From Symbiodinium natans (taxonomy: Eukaryota > Sar > Dinophyceae > Suessiales > Symbiodiniaceae), in assembly GCA_905221605.1 (NCBI GenBank), contig CAJNDS010002170.1, forward strand, positions 372,001 through 436,000: a stretch of 64,000 nt of DNA, in the 5' to 3' direction. Of the stretch, positions 16,001 to 25,880 are shown in pieces. The notes below the pieces were generated by a model that did no database searches, was not told where the DNA came from, and saw only the letters and a list, made by a program, of their open reading frames with translations. A program made the position numbers and the translations under genes. Position 1 is the stretch's first letter; every line of letters begins with the position of its first letter.

Positions 16001-16288
16001 AACCGCCGGCTTTTCCTTCACAGAGTTTTGGCAAATATGGGAAGGTGCCAGCAAGCCCGGGTGGTGCCTCTATCCTGGAATAGTGAGCGTGTGCAACGCC
16101 TTCGGTGGGATGAATCCCTAGGCCGGCTGGCAACCAAATGGGAAAGATCATTGTCCACAAAAAATGGAGGCCGGTTGGTTCGGATACAGAGCAAATTCTC
16201 TTCCCTACAGGAACCATCACGAGCTTCAAGAGATGGCTTGCTCCAAGTCAGGTCTGCTGTAGACCGCGCGCAATCAGCGCACCGGTGA
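13010..16288 (+). CDS. MYND zinc-finger and ParB-like domain protein, single exon
   Basis: An uninterrupted 1092-residue frame. A MYND zinc finger lies at residues ~526-573: Cys526, 529, 544, 547, 553, 557, His569 and Cys573, with the typical YCKSSCQDADW core; MYND fingers usually bind proline-rich peptides. The part before it is helical and charged. After it come a coiled coil rich in Glu/Arg/Ala (~590-640), a Lys/Arg cluster (~760-785, KREKQKRRRSELKRKK) that could be a nuclear signal, and residues ~943-1020 with DILFTHSSIS...FPAMEVIDLDGHYFCLSNRRLF, which looks like the ParB/sulfiredoxin-like domain common in dinoflagellate proteins (LSNRRL core). The order MYND then ParB-like is a fusion I infer from motifs. 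The start is the first ATG in the frame. A 3.3 kb intronless gene among intron-rich neighbours suggests origin from processed mRNA. Substrate and role unknown. Confidence 0.88.
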   Translation: MPHGSDALSRAFRKHLQTFGSIGNLKKGWSFGKLVGAERSFFQAACSRWYEAHVTEGNVESGMDGDTSRLFSSLSLHEQVSIIAALLRGLLLEAEPLPPERPEYYAGFVAMYQMVLYTEIAGEVDIQRSEIDREQEAELWKEQARRGDADFHAWCEVSADVHRQERIERQSRLDRLCPDEMEQSYLQSMRAECDSNDQMQQRALAVLPELQEKMASLSMLPKEKDLIKQMAAFDQRVTRAKTATLGQGSSQPSRKKKHKDPGANDYAFYWRRLFLNMQSERIGGTCMPGKIKADCADMEAWEAAAYFFMTAGCIRLSTEDHALVYGPFNGKEEEQKEYEDLIHARSRRRFEIFSKLWDPAKVAFDELTVQVLSSHAHGPPVLHPWWPAENHRLQCKLEQDRLEALERELNGEDTSEAARGRSQLSPILFSCRPFMTEVQQDELKHQPLSTRIEMEQARDSWIWIWHDLMDGKDLDYDSPADRYHALLLTRDILNSQNIPLEHVGTIGLWSPSDWMKSVSDDLALTCSFCYSKILPSLETQAITCSGCGVAKYCKSSCQDADWTKEYMPHREACAAMRLARSDPVAFRSQMEADRQEARRLAETEVQKRREEQVEAARKEAASKAAALLAPAQEDRDQNFASEALAHLQRVMKARTEATTLRAIPERNEDLKSALTLAQRISIKGSWPDELRGGFARSVAEARELLESSSNTLQQQHSEGDVKLGGPSRHKGPAQAEPGRQAPGQATLSKRPKQADEVDATPSKREKQKRRRSELKRKKEVELAHHAEAEAALERQRLYNLHPKVWEAAEGDAFEGIQEETVLDDGEVVITLPSKTSNAFAFREGLLKDSARKLWAEGQRSPHSAKQRRGRSSSPDHCWRGSQARGLKFSLAEFQARFAGADSRQRLATAGPEDYGADLSEAVPSCEQSQADSVLEVGVEGFMDPRDILFTHSSISRCFRNGAALDDTIEAVLKGEIELTAFPAMEVIDLDGHYFCLSNRRLFLHRVLANMGRCQQARVVPLSWNSERVQRLRWDESLGRLATKWERSLSTKNGGRLVRIQSKFSSLQEPSRASRDGLLQVRSAVDRAQSAHR

Positions 16289-16364
16289 TCGAGCGCACAT
16301 GAGGCTCGCAGTCGTCATCATCACTCAATCATGCTGAAATTGAAGCAGTAGGCAAGTAGGCATT

Positions 16365-16725
16365 ATGGAGATTTCGTTTCAAGAAGCTCCCAGAGTTGAC
16401 GCAGCAGGCTTTGCGTCTGGGAGCCTGCTGGGGCAACCCATGCAGATTCAACACCAGAAAAAGAACTTCAGCGCCTTTCGACCTGTTAAGAGCCGAGATC
16501 CTACCAAGATCGCCCGAAGTATCCTTTAATGGAGGTCATCAGAACATCGTACAGCAGCCGCAGCCTCAGTGATTACAGTTTCTTCATCTCTCAGACTAGA
16601 TTGCTCCTGTGCGCAGCACGGCCCAGCTCTGCTACTCAAAGGTTCTTGATCTGTGGCCCTCAAATCCCACTCCGTGAGTTGGGAAGAGTACAAGCTCCGA
16701 GGGCCGAAGTCCAACATGCCTCCTG
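16365..16725 (+). CDS. Small candidate gene, two exons, unknown
   Basis: Exon 1 starts at ATG 16365 (MEISFQEAPRVDAAGFASGS...QKKNFSAFRPVKSRDPTKIA) and would leave at GT 16519; read through, it ends at taa 16527-16529 after 54 codons. A second block, from about 16616 after GCGCAG to 16725, reads FLICGPQIPLRELGRVQAPR and leaves at GTAAGG (16726), phase-compatible with exon 1. Downstream exons, if any, would lie beyond the tandem array that follows. No family recognised. Start and first exon look coding; the join is a guess. Confidence 0.4.
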
Positions 16726-16929
16726 GTAAGGTTGGACCTAGAGGGTATGCTGAGCGACCGGTGATGACCTGTGGGCTGCCCAGGGAGTCAGGGTTTTGCG
16801 ACTTTGTTTGTCAGGGCTTGGATGGATGTCCAATGACCTAGCGGCGCTAGCAGGATGGTTAGCACCGGCAAGACATGTGCGAGAGCCGATTTGTCTCTCT
16901 CTGCGCTTGTTTGCTGGGGTCTCACAGGC

Positions 16930-18440
16930 TTCTCTTCATACAGGGATGGTCTCTTGACGCCTTTTCCGCCCAGCAACAGTGTGCGGTCTTTTCAGGTTAA
17001 CGCACACAGAGGGTGTGACAGAAACGGAGTATCTCGTGATGCCCTGTTTTGCCAAACACAGGGCCTGACATACACGAAGTGTCTGTTGAGTCTACTGGTG
17101 CTTTCTCTGCCTAACAACATGTGTCGATGTCTTCAGTTCAAAAAACGGGTGCGTTACAAGCACGGAGGGTCTTTTGACGCCTTTTCTGCCAATGTTAAAC
17201 ACCGCAGGGGGTGACATACGCGGAGGGTCTCCTGATACTTCTTCTGTTAGCATGTGTGAAATCACTTCAATTCGACAAACAGGGTATGAGGTACTCGGAG
17301 GGTCGCTTGATGCCATTTGTTGCCTGTCAGCATGGGTTGAGGAAAAGCACGGGTGTACACGGCGGGACAGCGGCGGGACAGCATGTGTGCAACCTCTGGT
17401 GGGCAAAAACCACAGTGCAGGACGCACACGGAGAGTTTCTTGATGCCTTCTCTGTTGAACAGCATGTGTGAATTCTTTCAGCTTAGCCAAGCACAGGGCG
17501 TGGCCTGCACGGAGGGTTTCTTGATGCCTTTTCTGCCTAACAGCAGGCGGTGCGCTCGGAGCGTTTCTTGATGTATTTTCTCCTGAACAGAACAAGCGGG
17601 GCGTGACATATACGCAGGGTTTCTTGATGCCTTTCCTGCTGAACAGCATGTGTGCGCTCTTTTCAGCTTACACAGGGCGTTTCTTGATGCCTTTCCGCTG
17701 AAAAGCAAGTGCAGCATGTGTGCGATCTTTTCAGCTTAACAAAACACTGGGCGCGACAAATACACGAACGGTTACTTGATGCCTTTTCTGCTGAACAGAA
17801 ACACAGGGCGTGACATACACGGAGCGTTCTTGATGTCTTTTTTGCTGAGCAGCATGTGTGCGATCTTGTCAGCTTAACAAAACACAGGGCGTGACATACG
17901 TGGAGGTTTTCTTGATGCCTTGTCTGCCGAACAGTCAGTCAGTGTGTGTGTGTGTGTGTGCCGTCTTTTCAACTTAACAAAACACAGAGCGTGACATACA
18001 CGGAGGGTTGCTTCGGAGCATGTGTGCGAACTTTTCAGCTTAGCAGAACACAGGGCGTGACGAGGGCTTCTTGATGCCTTGTCTGCTGAACTGCATGCGC
18101 GCGATCTTGTCAGAACACACAGGGCGTGACATACACGGAGGGTTTCCTGATGCCTTTTCTGCTGAAGAGCATGTGGGCGATCTTTTTTGCCTACACAGGG
18201 ATGTCACGCAGGGTTCTTGATGCCTTTTCTGCTGAACAGCATGTTTTCGGTTTTTCAGCTTCGCAAAACACACGGCGTGACATACACGGAGTGTTTCTTG
18301 ATGCCTTCTCTGCTGGACAGCATGTGTGCGATCCTTTTCAGCTTAACAGTACAGAGGGCGTGACATACACGGAGGGTTTCTTGATGCTTTTTCTGCTGAG
18401 CAGTATGCGTGCGATCTTTTCAGCTTAACAGAACACACAG
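16930..18440. repeat. Diverged ~80-bp tandem array
   Basis: About 18 imperfect copies of a unit containing CTTGATGCCTTTTCTGCTGA, ACAGCATGTGTGCGAT, CTTTTCAGCTTAACA and CAGGGCGTGACATACACGGA. Spacing of the CTTGATGCC motif is mostly 71-83 bp, with shorter (46-61) truncated copies. Open frames inside are made by the repeat. A GT run sits at 17940-17960. No gene is supported. Confidence 0.85.
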
Positions 18441-18780
18441 GGCGTGTTCTTTTCCGAACAAACACAGCAAAGCCGTTAGCAGGTACCTTCCTACCTAAAA
18501 GTTTGCCAGCGCCGACAGAGATTCAGGGGGCCTCGATTTCGGCACTTCCTGCAGCACCACCTCCCATCATGTAACTCCTGTAGTGCCCTGGGGCTTCCCC
18601 AGATACTGTCGGCTACTGAGCATCTGTACGCGTTCCAGGGTGAGAGCGCGCGACAAAGGCCACAGCAAGTACACCAAGCCCTGGCTTCCTAGCTTTGCTT
18701 AACCTCCAAACTGCCCAACCAAGGCCTTTAAACAGGCCAGCTTCGGACTGTGGGCAGCCTTTGCCTTTTTCGGCCGTTTA
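18441..18780. other. Spacer, no supported gene
   Basis: Follows the ~80-bp array. One plus-strand stretch (about 18510-18570) reads Pro/Ala-rich to a stop, but has no clear splice signals. Confidence 0.3.
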
Positions 18781-19270
18781 GGCATTTGATCCTGGACACT
18801 GTGGAGCGCGGTGCAAAATATCACGTTTTGCATGGACAAGGGGGCTTGCACGAGCAGAGCTCAGTTCATCGGCCAAAGAGTTGGAACTATGCAGAGCAAA
18901 GCTTCCTTCGACAGGTGGGCCTTCACTTTCCGCACCCTAACACGACGGTTACTTAGCAGCCGAAATCTCTCGCCACAAACTCGGGTGACTGCTGGCAACT
19001 GCAGGGCCTCCAGCAACCAACCGCTTAGCACGCAAAACCACATAGTCAGCATCCGTGGCAAAAGCAACACCACCAATGGTGGCTTTCAAGCACAACGAAA
19101 GAGAGGCAGCTTCTCCATATGGAACGGATTGGAGCGGTCTGGGACACTCAACATTGGCAACCATACTGCCAACACAAACCCAGTCGTTTTGCACATGGGC
19201 TTCTAGCATCTTTTGTAAACGGACCACCAAAAGCATGGCCTCCAAAGTACAATCCATCAGACATGGCAGG
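18780..19270 (-). mobile_element. Decayed retroelement RNase H remnant
   Basis: Read on the minus strand, the order of motifs is that of an RNase H domain as found in non-LTR retrotransposons: GEAASLSLCLKA (catalytic Glu helix), VAFATDADYVVLRAKRL (TDxxYVV block with catalytic Asp), SHPSLWREI, then VRKVKAHLSKE, then NSLADELSSARAS (last catalytic Asp). The blocks lie in three different frames: a stop follows LWREISAAK, the VKAH block is shifted, and the NSLADEL block is shifted again. So it is broken by at least two frameshifts and not active. No reverse transcriptase is seen upstream on that strand, where a C-rich tract and a tandem array follow. A protein search against LINE RNase H profiles would settle it. 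Confidence 0.6.
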
Positions 19271-19277
19271 AACGTGA

Positions 19278-19345
19278 TTACCCCCCCCCCGCCCCCGCCC
19301 CACCCCCCACCCCCCACCCTCCAACCCCCCCCCCCCCCGCACCCC
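19278..19345. repeat. C-rich low-complexity tract
   Basis: Runs of C broken by G, A and CC-A steps. It abuts the RNase H remnant. Confidence 0.9.
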
Positions 19346-19387
19346 CCTCACGCAGGTAGAATCGGGCTTTTTGCTTGACGGTAATCC

Positions 19388-20075
19388 ATGCGGTAGCACA
19401 AACATGCCCGTGCAAAGTGGCGTTTTGTCTCTCTTTTTGTTATTTTACCGGGCTCGATGGACACGAAATCTCTGTAACAAAGTGGCGTGTTTTTGTTTTT
19501 CTTATTTGTTTATGGGCTCGATGGACACCAAAATCTTTGTAACAAAGTGGCGTTTTTTTGTTACAGGCTCGATGCACACAAACATGTCCGTAACAAAGTG
19601 GTGTGTGTTTTTTTCAAAGGCTCGATGCACACCAAATCTCTGTAGCAAAGTGGCTTTTGTTGTTACAGGCTTGATGGACACACAAATGTCCGCAACAAAG
19701 TGGCTTGTTTTTAGAGGCCCCATGGACACAAAAACGTCTGTAACAAAGTGGCGTTTGTTTTTTACATAGGCTCCATGGACACAAAAATGTCCGCAACAAA
19801 GGTTTACAGGCTCGATGGAGACAACAATGTCCGTGACAAAGTGGCCGGCTCGATGGGCACAAAAATGTCCGCAACAAAGTCGCGTTTTTTTTTTTTACAG
19901 GCTCGATGGAGACAACATTGTCCGTGACAAGTGGCGTGTTGTTTTTTTAAACATAGGCTGGATGGATAGCAAACATGTCTGTAACTCTGTAACAAAGTGG
20001 CGTCTGTTTTTTTTGACAGGCTCGATGGAGACAAAAATGTCCGTGACAAAGCGGCGCGTTCCGTAACAAAACTCC
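19388..20075. repeat. ~55-60-bp tandem array
   Basis: About 12 copies of a unit with GGCTCGATGGACACAAA, TGTCCGTAACAAAGTGGCGT and a run of T. Copies differ in the T run and in GTAAC/GCAAC/GTGAC steps. No coding signal apart from frames forced by the repeat. Confidence 0.88.
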
Positions 20076-20840
20076 TTTCCAGAGGCTCCTAGTAGGGGGC
20101 TGGTCTGTTGTTTAGGTTCCCTTCCCCTGAGAACCTCGCTGTGGCAGGACGTTCAGCAGTAGCGGCCAGAGCCTCTGAGGTTCCAGGGGCTGCGCTGGAG
20201 CCCTCTAAGTCTCTAAAGTACTGGGAAATAGGAAACCGCTTGGATACGTCGATACTTGGTTTTATGAGGTCTTTGAAGCGGAGGGGGCGGGAGGACTTGC
20301 ATACAGGACGGTGAGCATGTGACCAGTAGGAGCCTGTTAGATATGTCGCCTTTAAGGTATGGAGTGGGGGGAGGAAGGCTGAGAGTGTTGAGGGCACAGT
20401 GCTGCGCTGGAGCCCTTTCAAGCGCTAGGAAACTTCTAGGATACGTCGATACTTGGATATATGAGGCCCTGTGAGGTATTGTATAAGAGGCCGGGGAGGA
20501 GTACTAGAGCAGGAGCCCTGTTGAAGGGGTCAGGGTTTAGGGGTGAGAGGGAGCTAGATACCCGAGCTGGAGCCCTTTGAAGGGTACGTTGTGAGGGGTT
20601 GGATAAACGAACAGGCGAAGGGGGAGGGGGGCTCGCGGAAGGGGTGGGTGAAAGGAGGATGTAGGCCTTGTGCCGTTGCGGGAGAGGGGGGGGAGGGCTG
20701 GGCGTTGGGATTCGAAGGTAGGAGGGTAAGGGTAGGGGTTGAAAGGAGGGTCGGGGTAGAGGAGTTGGGCGGGGAGGTTGGGGTGGGGAGTGGGCGCAGT
20801 GGGTTTTCAAGAAGGCTGCCCCCGCTTCGGGTCGGCCGAT
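20076..20840. repeat. G-rich stretch with a ~215-bp partial duplication
   Basis: The motifs GCTGGAGCCCT and GGATACGTCGATACTTGG occur near 20190/20233 and again near 20405/20432, and GCTGGAGCCC also at 20567. The later half is purine-rich (GGGAGG, GGTTG). No gene is supported. Confidence 0.6.
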
Positions 20841-20866
20841 ATGTATATATATATATATATATATAT
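20841..20866. repeat. AT microsatellite at left edge of unit 1
   Basis: Alternating AT/TA run directly before GGTA and an 11-C tract. Confidence 0.9.
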
Positions 20867-21117
20867 GGTACCCCCCCCCCCAGTTATCCACACCTTTTCT
20901 GCTTGTTTTGTGTTTTTCTTGTTCTGGCGCTGCGTATTTCTTTTTTTCGTTCGTAATTTGTTTTCTTTGCCCCAGCGTGTTGATTATATTTTCCTTCTTC
21001 CTCTATTTATATCTGGTTGATAATCTGTATGTTTATACTACACCTCTAGAGACGTTTCTAGAGTGCATAGTGTACTTAAATTTCAAGGCCTCAATGGTCA
21101 AGCACGATGAGGGACAA

Positions 21118-21500
21118 GGAGTATTGAAGTTCAATGCTCCGGATTGAACTTCAATACTCCGGGATTCAAGATTCAAGATTCAAGGTTCCCGGGAAAAGTT
21201 TCCCCGGGATCTTGAATCCAGGGTCCCGAAGTATTGAAGTTCAATCCGGGGTATTGAACTTCAATACTCGGGACCCTGGATTCAAGATCCCGGGGAAACT
21301 TTTCCCTGGAACCTTGAATCTTGAATCTTGAATCCCGGTGTATTGAACTTCAATCCGGAGCATTGAACTTCAATACTCCGGGATTCAAGATTCAGGATTC
21401 AAGGTTCCAGGGAAAAGTTTCCCCGGGATCTTGAATCCAGGGTCCCGAAGTATTGAAGTTCAATCCGGGGTATTGAACTTCAATACTCGGGACCCTGGAT
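21118..21500. repeat. Nested inverted repeats (hairpin arms ~130 nt)
   Basis: Arm 21118-21248 is followed directly by its near-perfect reverse complement 21249-21378, and then by a third, partial copy in the first orientation to about 21500. Building blocks are AGTATTGAAGTTCAAT (itself palindromic), GATTCAAGATTCAAG, GGGAAAAGTTTCCCCGGG and CTTGAATCCAGGGTCCCG. Confidence 0.9.
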
Positions 21501-21839
21501 TAAGATTAGAAGGCTGTAGCCCTAGAGGTGCTGAAACCATAGTTAGAGTATTTAAATGGGCCGGGCCGTTTCCCAAAATAACTATTTTGTTTCAAAATTT
21601 CAAGGATTTGAAGGAATGTACGGATTTTAAAAATTCAAAGGGCCGGGCATTTCCCAAAATAGTCGATTTTTTCAAACTTTTACGGATTTTAAAGTATCTA
21701 AGTGGCCTTTTACATTCCTTAACATCCTTAAACAGTTGAAAGCCAGAGTATGTTAAGGAGTTTACAGGGTTTTCAAGAATTGAAGGGTCTTTGTAAATTC
21801 TTTAAAATCTTTGAAGCTTTAACAGGGGAAACAGAACCA

Positions 21840-22860
21840 TCAAATAGTACGTAAAGGTGAGTCGTACACAGGGTTATAAGGTTCTAATCCTAGCCGTAAT
21901 GCCTCAACCTTAAACCATAACATGTGAACCCTATAGGCCTATAGGGTACATAGGGTTTAAACCCTATCGGGCTAACCCCGTGAGGGCTTTAGAGATGAAC
22001 TTTTTGGGATTTAAAGGTTTACAAAACTAAGGTCTGGGCATGTATACCTTCAAAGCCTATAGGGCTGCAACCTTTGAGGCTTTAAGAGCCCCATAGGCTT
22101 TCAGGGTTCTGACCCAAAAGGGCTTGGGATTTAGATTGCCGTAAGCCCTTACGGTTTATCTCCATGGGCTTATAAACCTTTAAGACCCCTAAACTTTTGA
22201 ACCCGATACATGGTGTGGGTACTTATTCTGCTTATTCTTTGCATCTCCACCAAGCCCTATAAACAGAGGCAAAACCATGTGGGATTTTAGGTTTAGGGAA
22301 TTAAGCCTCAAGCCTGATAGGGTTTTTCAGGCTCTAATCCTATAGGCAGTGCCTAAACCTAAAGCCCTAAACTGTTGAACCCTATAGGCCTATAGGGTTT
22401 AAACCCTATCGGGCTAGCCCCGTGAGGGCTTTAGAGATACCTTGAAAAACCCTAAACCTTTAGACTTTATGGGATTTAAAGGTTTGAAAACCTAAGGTCT
22501 GGGCATGTATACCTTCAGCGCCTATGCGGTTAAAACTTTTCAGCCTTGTAGAGCCCTATAGGCTTTTAGGGTTCTGACCCTAAAGGGTGCAGGTTTAGAT
22601 GCCTAAACCGTAAACCCTTGAGGTTTAAACTCTATGGGCTTAGGTTTAAATACCTAGATCTTAAAATCTTCAAACCTATTAACCGTATAGGATTAAAGGT
22701 TAAGGGTTTAGGTGTAATTGCTTAACCTTGAAACCCTATGGATCTAAAGGTTCAGGTTCAGGTTTAACCCTAAACCCTATCGGCTTGAAGCCTTAAACCC
22801 TATAGGGTTTCAGTGCCTCTCTTTTTATAAGACTTAAACCTGAACCGATAGGGGTTTAGA
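21840..22860. repeat. Telomere-like/CCCTATAGGG interior repeat, two copies
   Basis: Dense with CCCTAAAC, AACCCTATAGG and palindromes such as CCCTATAGGCCTATAGGG. The marker AAGGTCTGGGCATGTATACC occurs near 22029 and 22495, so the repeat unit is about 466 bp here. The same marker returns in unit 2, in the same orientation. Confidence 0.8.
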
Positions 22861-23138
22861 GATTTAGCCCTGAAAAAAAGCCTTTGCAAGAACCAGGGAG
22901 CGCAGCGGAGCGGAAGGGAGGGGAGGGGAGAAGGTCGCTGTGCCCAGTGTTTGGACAGATGGAGAGGACTCGACATCTCAAGGATTGCATGCATTTACGT
23001 TATGTAGGGGATTGGGCTATTGGAGGAGGGGGGGGAGTTCAGGGGTCACCGCGGCCCGTGAGCGATCTAATTGGCTCGCAACCACAAAAAGCGTGGAAAA
23101 CCACAAAAAAGCGTGGATAACCCGGGGGGGGGGGTAGC

Positions 23139-23261
23139 ATATATATATATATATATCTCTGTGTGTGTATGTATATATACATATATATATATACACACAT
23201 GTTTTCATATTCATATTCATATTTATATTTTTCATTTATATTTGTATTTATATTTATATTT
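23139..23261. repeat. AT-rich microsatellite between units 1 and 2
   Basis: AT, GTAT and TTTATA repeats fill the 123 bp between TAGC of unit 1 and GCTA of unit 2. The flanking GGGGTAGC and GCTACCCC form an inverted pair around it. Confidence 0.9.
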
Positions 23262-25880
23262 GCTACCCCCCCCCCCCCCCCCGAGACTTTCAATAGACAA
23301 CACAGTTCCCGTAGCATTTTTTCTCGTTTCTCCTGGCGAGACGTACAACCACCTGAAACATCCTGAAAAGCACAAATATATCAGTAAAGTATCTAAACAA
23401 ACCCTTCTGGCGTACGTACCCCTTTCACTAGTCTTTCACTCAAAACCACCCTGAACCCTCGCTATATTAAGATATAACAGCACACAACCACCTGAAGCAC
23501 CCTGAAAGCCACAAATGCGACTGTAAAGTATCTATAAAGAAAACTTCAGGCGGTCTCAGGGAATAGTGAAAAGATATTTGCTCACAGTATTCTCGCATCC
23601 CCGGGACTTACAGCCGATGATGTTTTCGCATCATCCATGCCTTCTCCATTATCTGTGTTTGATATACAGTACTTATACCCTATATACATACATGAGGTGG
23701 GTACTTCTTCTACTTTCTCTCTGCATTTTCACAGGAGGCAAGCCCTGCAAACATAGGCATAACTCTACGGGATTTGAAGTTTAGGGATGTAAGCCTCAAG
23801 CCCTCCAAGTTTATAAGGTTCTACTCCTATAGACAATGCCTATACATTAAACCCGAAACCTGTAAACCCTATAGGGTCTAAACCCTATAGGGCCAACCCC
23901 GTGACGGTTTTGGAGATCAACCCTGAAAAGACCCTAAACCTTTCAACCCTAAAGGGTTCAATGGTTTACAAACCCAAGGTCTGGGCATGTATACCTTCAG
24001 CTCCTATAGGGTTAAAACCTTTGAGCCTTTTTGGGCCCTATAGGGTTTTAGGCTTCAAACCCTAAAGAGTTTAGGGCTAAGGTTTGAATGCCTAAACCTT
24101 AAACCTAGATGGGTGTAGGTTTAAATGCCTAAATCACAGGGTTATAAGGTTCTACTCCTAGGTACTGCCTAAACCTTAAGCCTATAGGGTTTTAACCATA
24201 TAGGGTTCAGCTCGTGAGGGTTTTAGAGATAAATCCTGCAAAAAACTCTAAACCTCTAAGCCGTCTAGGGTTTAATGGTTTACAAACCTAAGGTCTGGGC
24301 ATATAGGCCTTCAGCGCCTAAAGGGTTAAAACCTTTGAGCCTTGTTGGGCCCTATAGGGTTTTAGGGTTCAGACCCCAAAAGGTTTGAATGCCTCAACCT
24401 TAAACCCTAAGGTTTGGACTCTACGGGCTTAGGTTTTAATGCCTATAAATCTTAAACCCTAAACCTTTAAACGTTAAACCTATAGTTCAAAGCTTAATGG
24501 TTTAGGTTTAATTGCCGGCTTATGTGTAAATGCCTACATATTAAACCCTAAGCCTTGAAACCTTAACCATATAGGGTTTAACAGTTGAGGGTTTGGGTTT
24601 AATTGCTCAACCCGAAAGAGTTTCGGGGCTTCTCTTCGAAACCCTAAACCCTTAAGGGTTTAACAGTTGAGGGTTTGAGTTTAATTGCTTAACCCGAAAG
24701 AGTTTCGGGGCTTCTCTTCGAAACCCTAAACCCTTAAACCAATAGGTTTTAGAGAATAAGCCCGCAGTTCCTCAGGACTCTTGATTCTTGGTTCGTGGTT
24801 CCTGGGGCTGCATTTAAGACTGCATTAAAAATTTGAGTTAAATGCGGACCAGCCCCAGGAACCAAGATTCCACAATCAAGAGTCCTGGGCATCTTGGTTC
24901 TTGGTTCTTGGTTCCTGGGGCTGCATTTAAAACTGCATTTAAAAATTTAAGTTAAATGCGGACCAGCCCCAGGAACCAAGAACCAAGAACCAAGATGCCC
25001 AGGACTCTTGATTCTTGAATCTTGGTTCCTGGGCTGCATTTAAGACTGCATTTAAGAATTTAAGTTAAATGCGGACCAGCCCCAGGAACCAAGATTCCAG
25101 AATCAAGAGTCCTGGGCATCTTGGTTCTTGGTTCTTGGTTCCTGGGGCTGGGCTGCATTTAACTTAAATTTTTAAATGCATTTTTAAATGCGGACCAGCC
25201 CCAGGAACCAAGATTCCAGAATCAAGGGTCCTGGGCATCTTGGTTCTTGGTTCTTGGTTCCTGGGGCTGCATTTAAAACTGCATTTAAAACTTTAAGCCA
25301 AATACGGACCAGCCCCAGGAACCAAGAACCAAGAACCAAGATGCCCAGGACTCTTGATTCTTGAATCTTGGTTCCTGGGAAGCATTTAAAACTGCATTAA
25401 AAAATTTAAGTTAAATGCGGACCAGCCCCAGGAACCGAGATTCCAGAATCAAGAGTCCTGGGCATCTTGGTTCTTGGTTCTTGGTTCCTGGGGCTGGGCT
25501 GCATTTAACTTAAATTTTTAAATGCATTTTTAAAATGCAGCCCAGCCCCAGGAACCAAGATTCCAGAATCAAGAGTCCTGGGCATCTTGGTTCTTGGATC
25601 TTGGTTCATGGGGCTGGGCTGCATTTAACTTAGATTTTTAAATGCAATTTTAAATGCGCAGGGACGTCTCCGCATTTAACTTAAATTTTTAAATGCGGTT
25701 TTAAATTCGCGGGGCCTCGGTCAAGTAAATAAAGGTAATGGTGTCGTGTGTTGTTTATTATCATGTGTTGGGGCTACTAAAACATAAAAAACGGAAAGTA
25801 GCAAAGTAACAACACAGCAGCAACACCTCAACAGAGGAGAAAAAACAAAGAAAAAGGTGGATCTTTGGGGGGGGGGTACC
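23262..25880. mobile_element. C/G-tract-bounded repeat unit 2 (2.62 kb)
   Basis: Left end: GCTA (23262-23265) and 17 C (23266-23282). Right end: 10 G (25867-25876) and TACC (25877-25880). AT microsatellites lie on both sides. The inner sequence beside the tracts is not clearly inverted here, unlike units 1 and 3. It contains further copies of the telomere-like repeat of unit 1 (marker near 23976 and 24290) and an array of hairpins (24765-25700). No gene is seen. Whether it is one element or a chance neighbour of unit 1 is open. Confidence 0.45.
24765..25700. repeat. Array of ~115-bp hairpins
   Basis: About eight hairpins in a row. Two arm types alternate: CAGGACTCTTGATTCTTG... with its complement CAATCAAGAGTCCTG, and GGCATCTTGGTTCTTGG... 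with its complement CCAAGAACCAAGATGCC. Each loop holds GCATTTAAA...TTAAATGC flanked by CCTGGGGCTG and CAGCCCCAGG. The last copies decay towards 25700. Confidence 0.92.

Larger units (their letters stand above)
20867..23138. mobile_element. C/G-tract-bounded repeat unit 1 (2.27 kb)
   Basis: Left end: GGTA (20867-20870), 11 C (20871-20881), then AGTTATCCACACC. Right end: GCGTGGATAACCC, 11 G (23124-23134), TAGC (23135-23138). The two ends are inverted copies of each other (C tract plus TTATCCAC(A/G)C), and each is flanked by an AT microsatellite. Inside are an alternating inverted-repeat array (21118-21500), an AT-rich part with GGGCCGGGC blocks (21540-21800) and two copies of a telomere-like repeat (21840-22860). 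No transposase or other gene is seen. It may be a non-autonomous element or a satellite-like structure; calling it mobile is inference. Confidence 0.5.
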
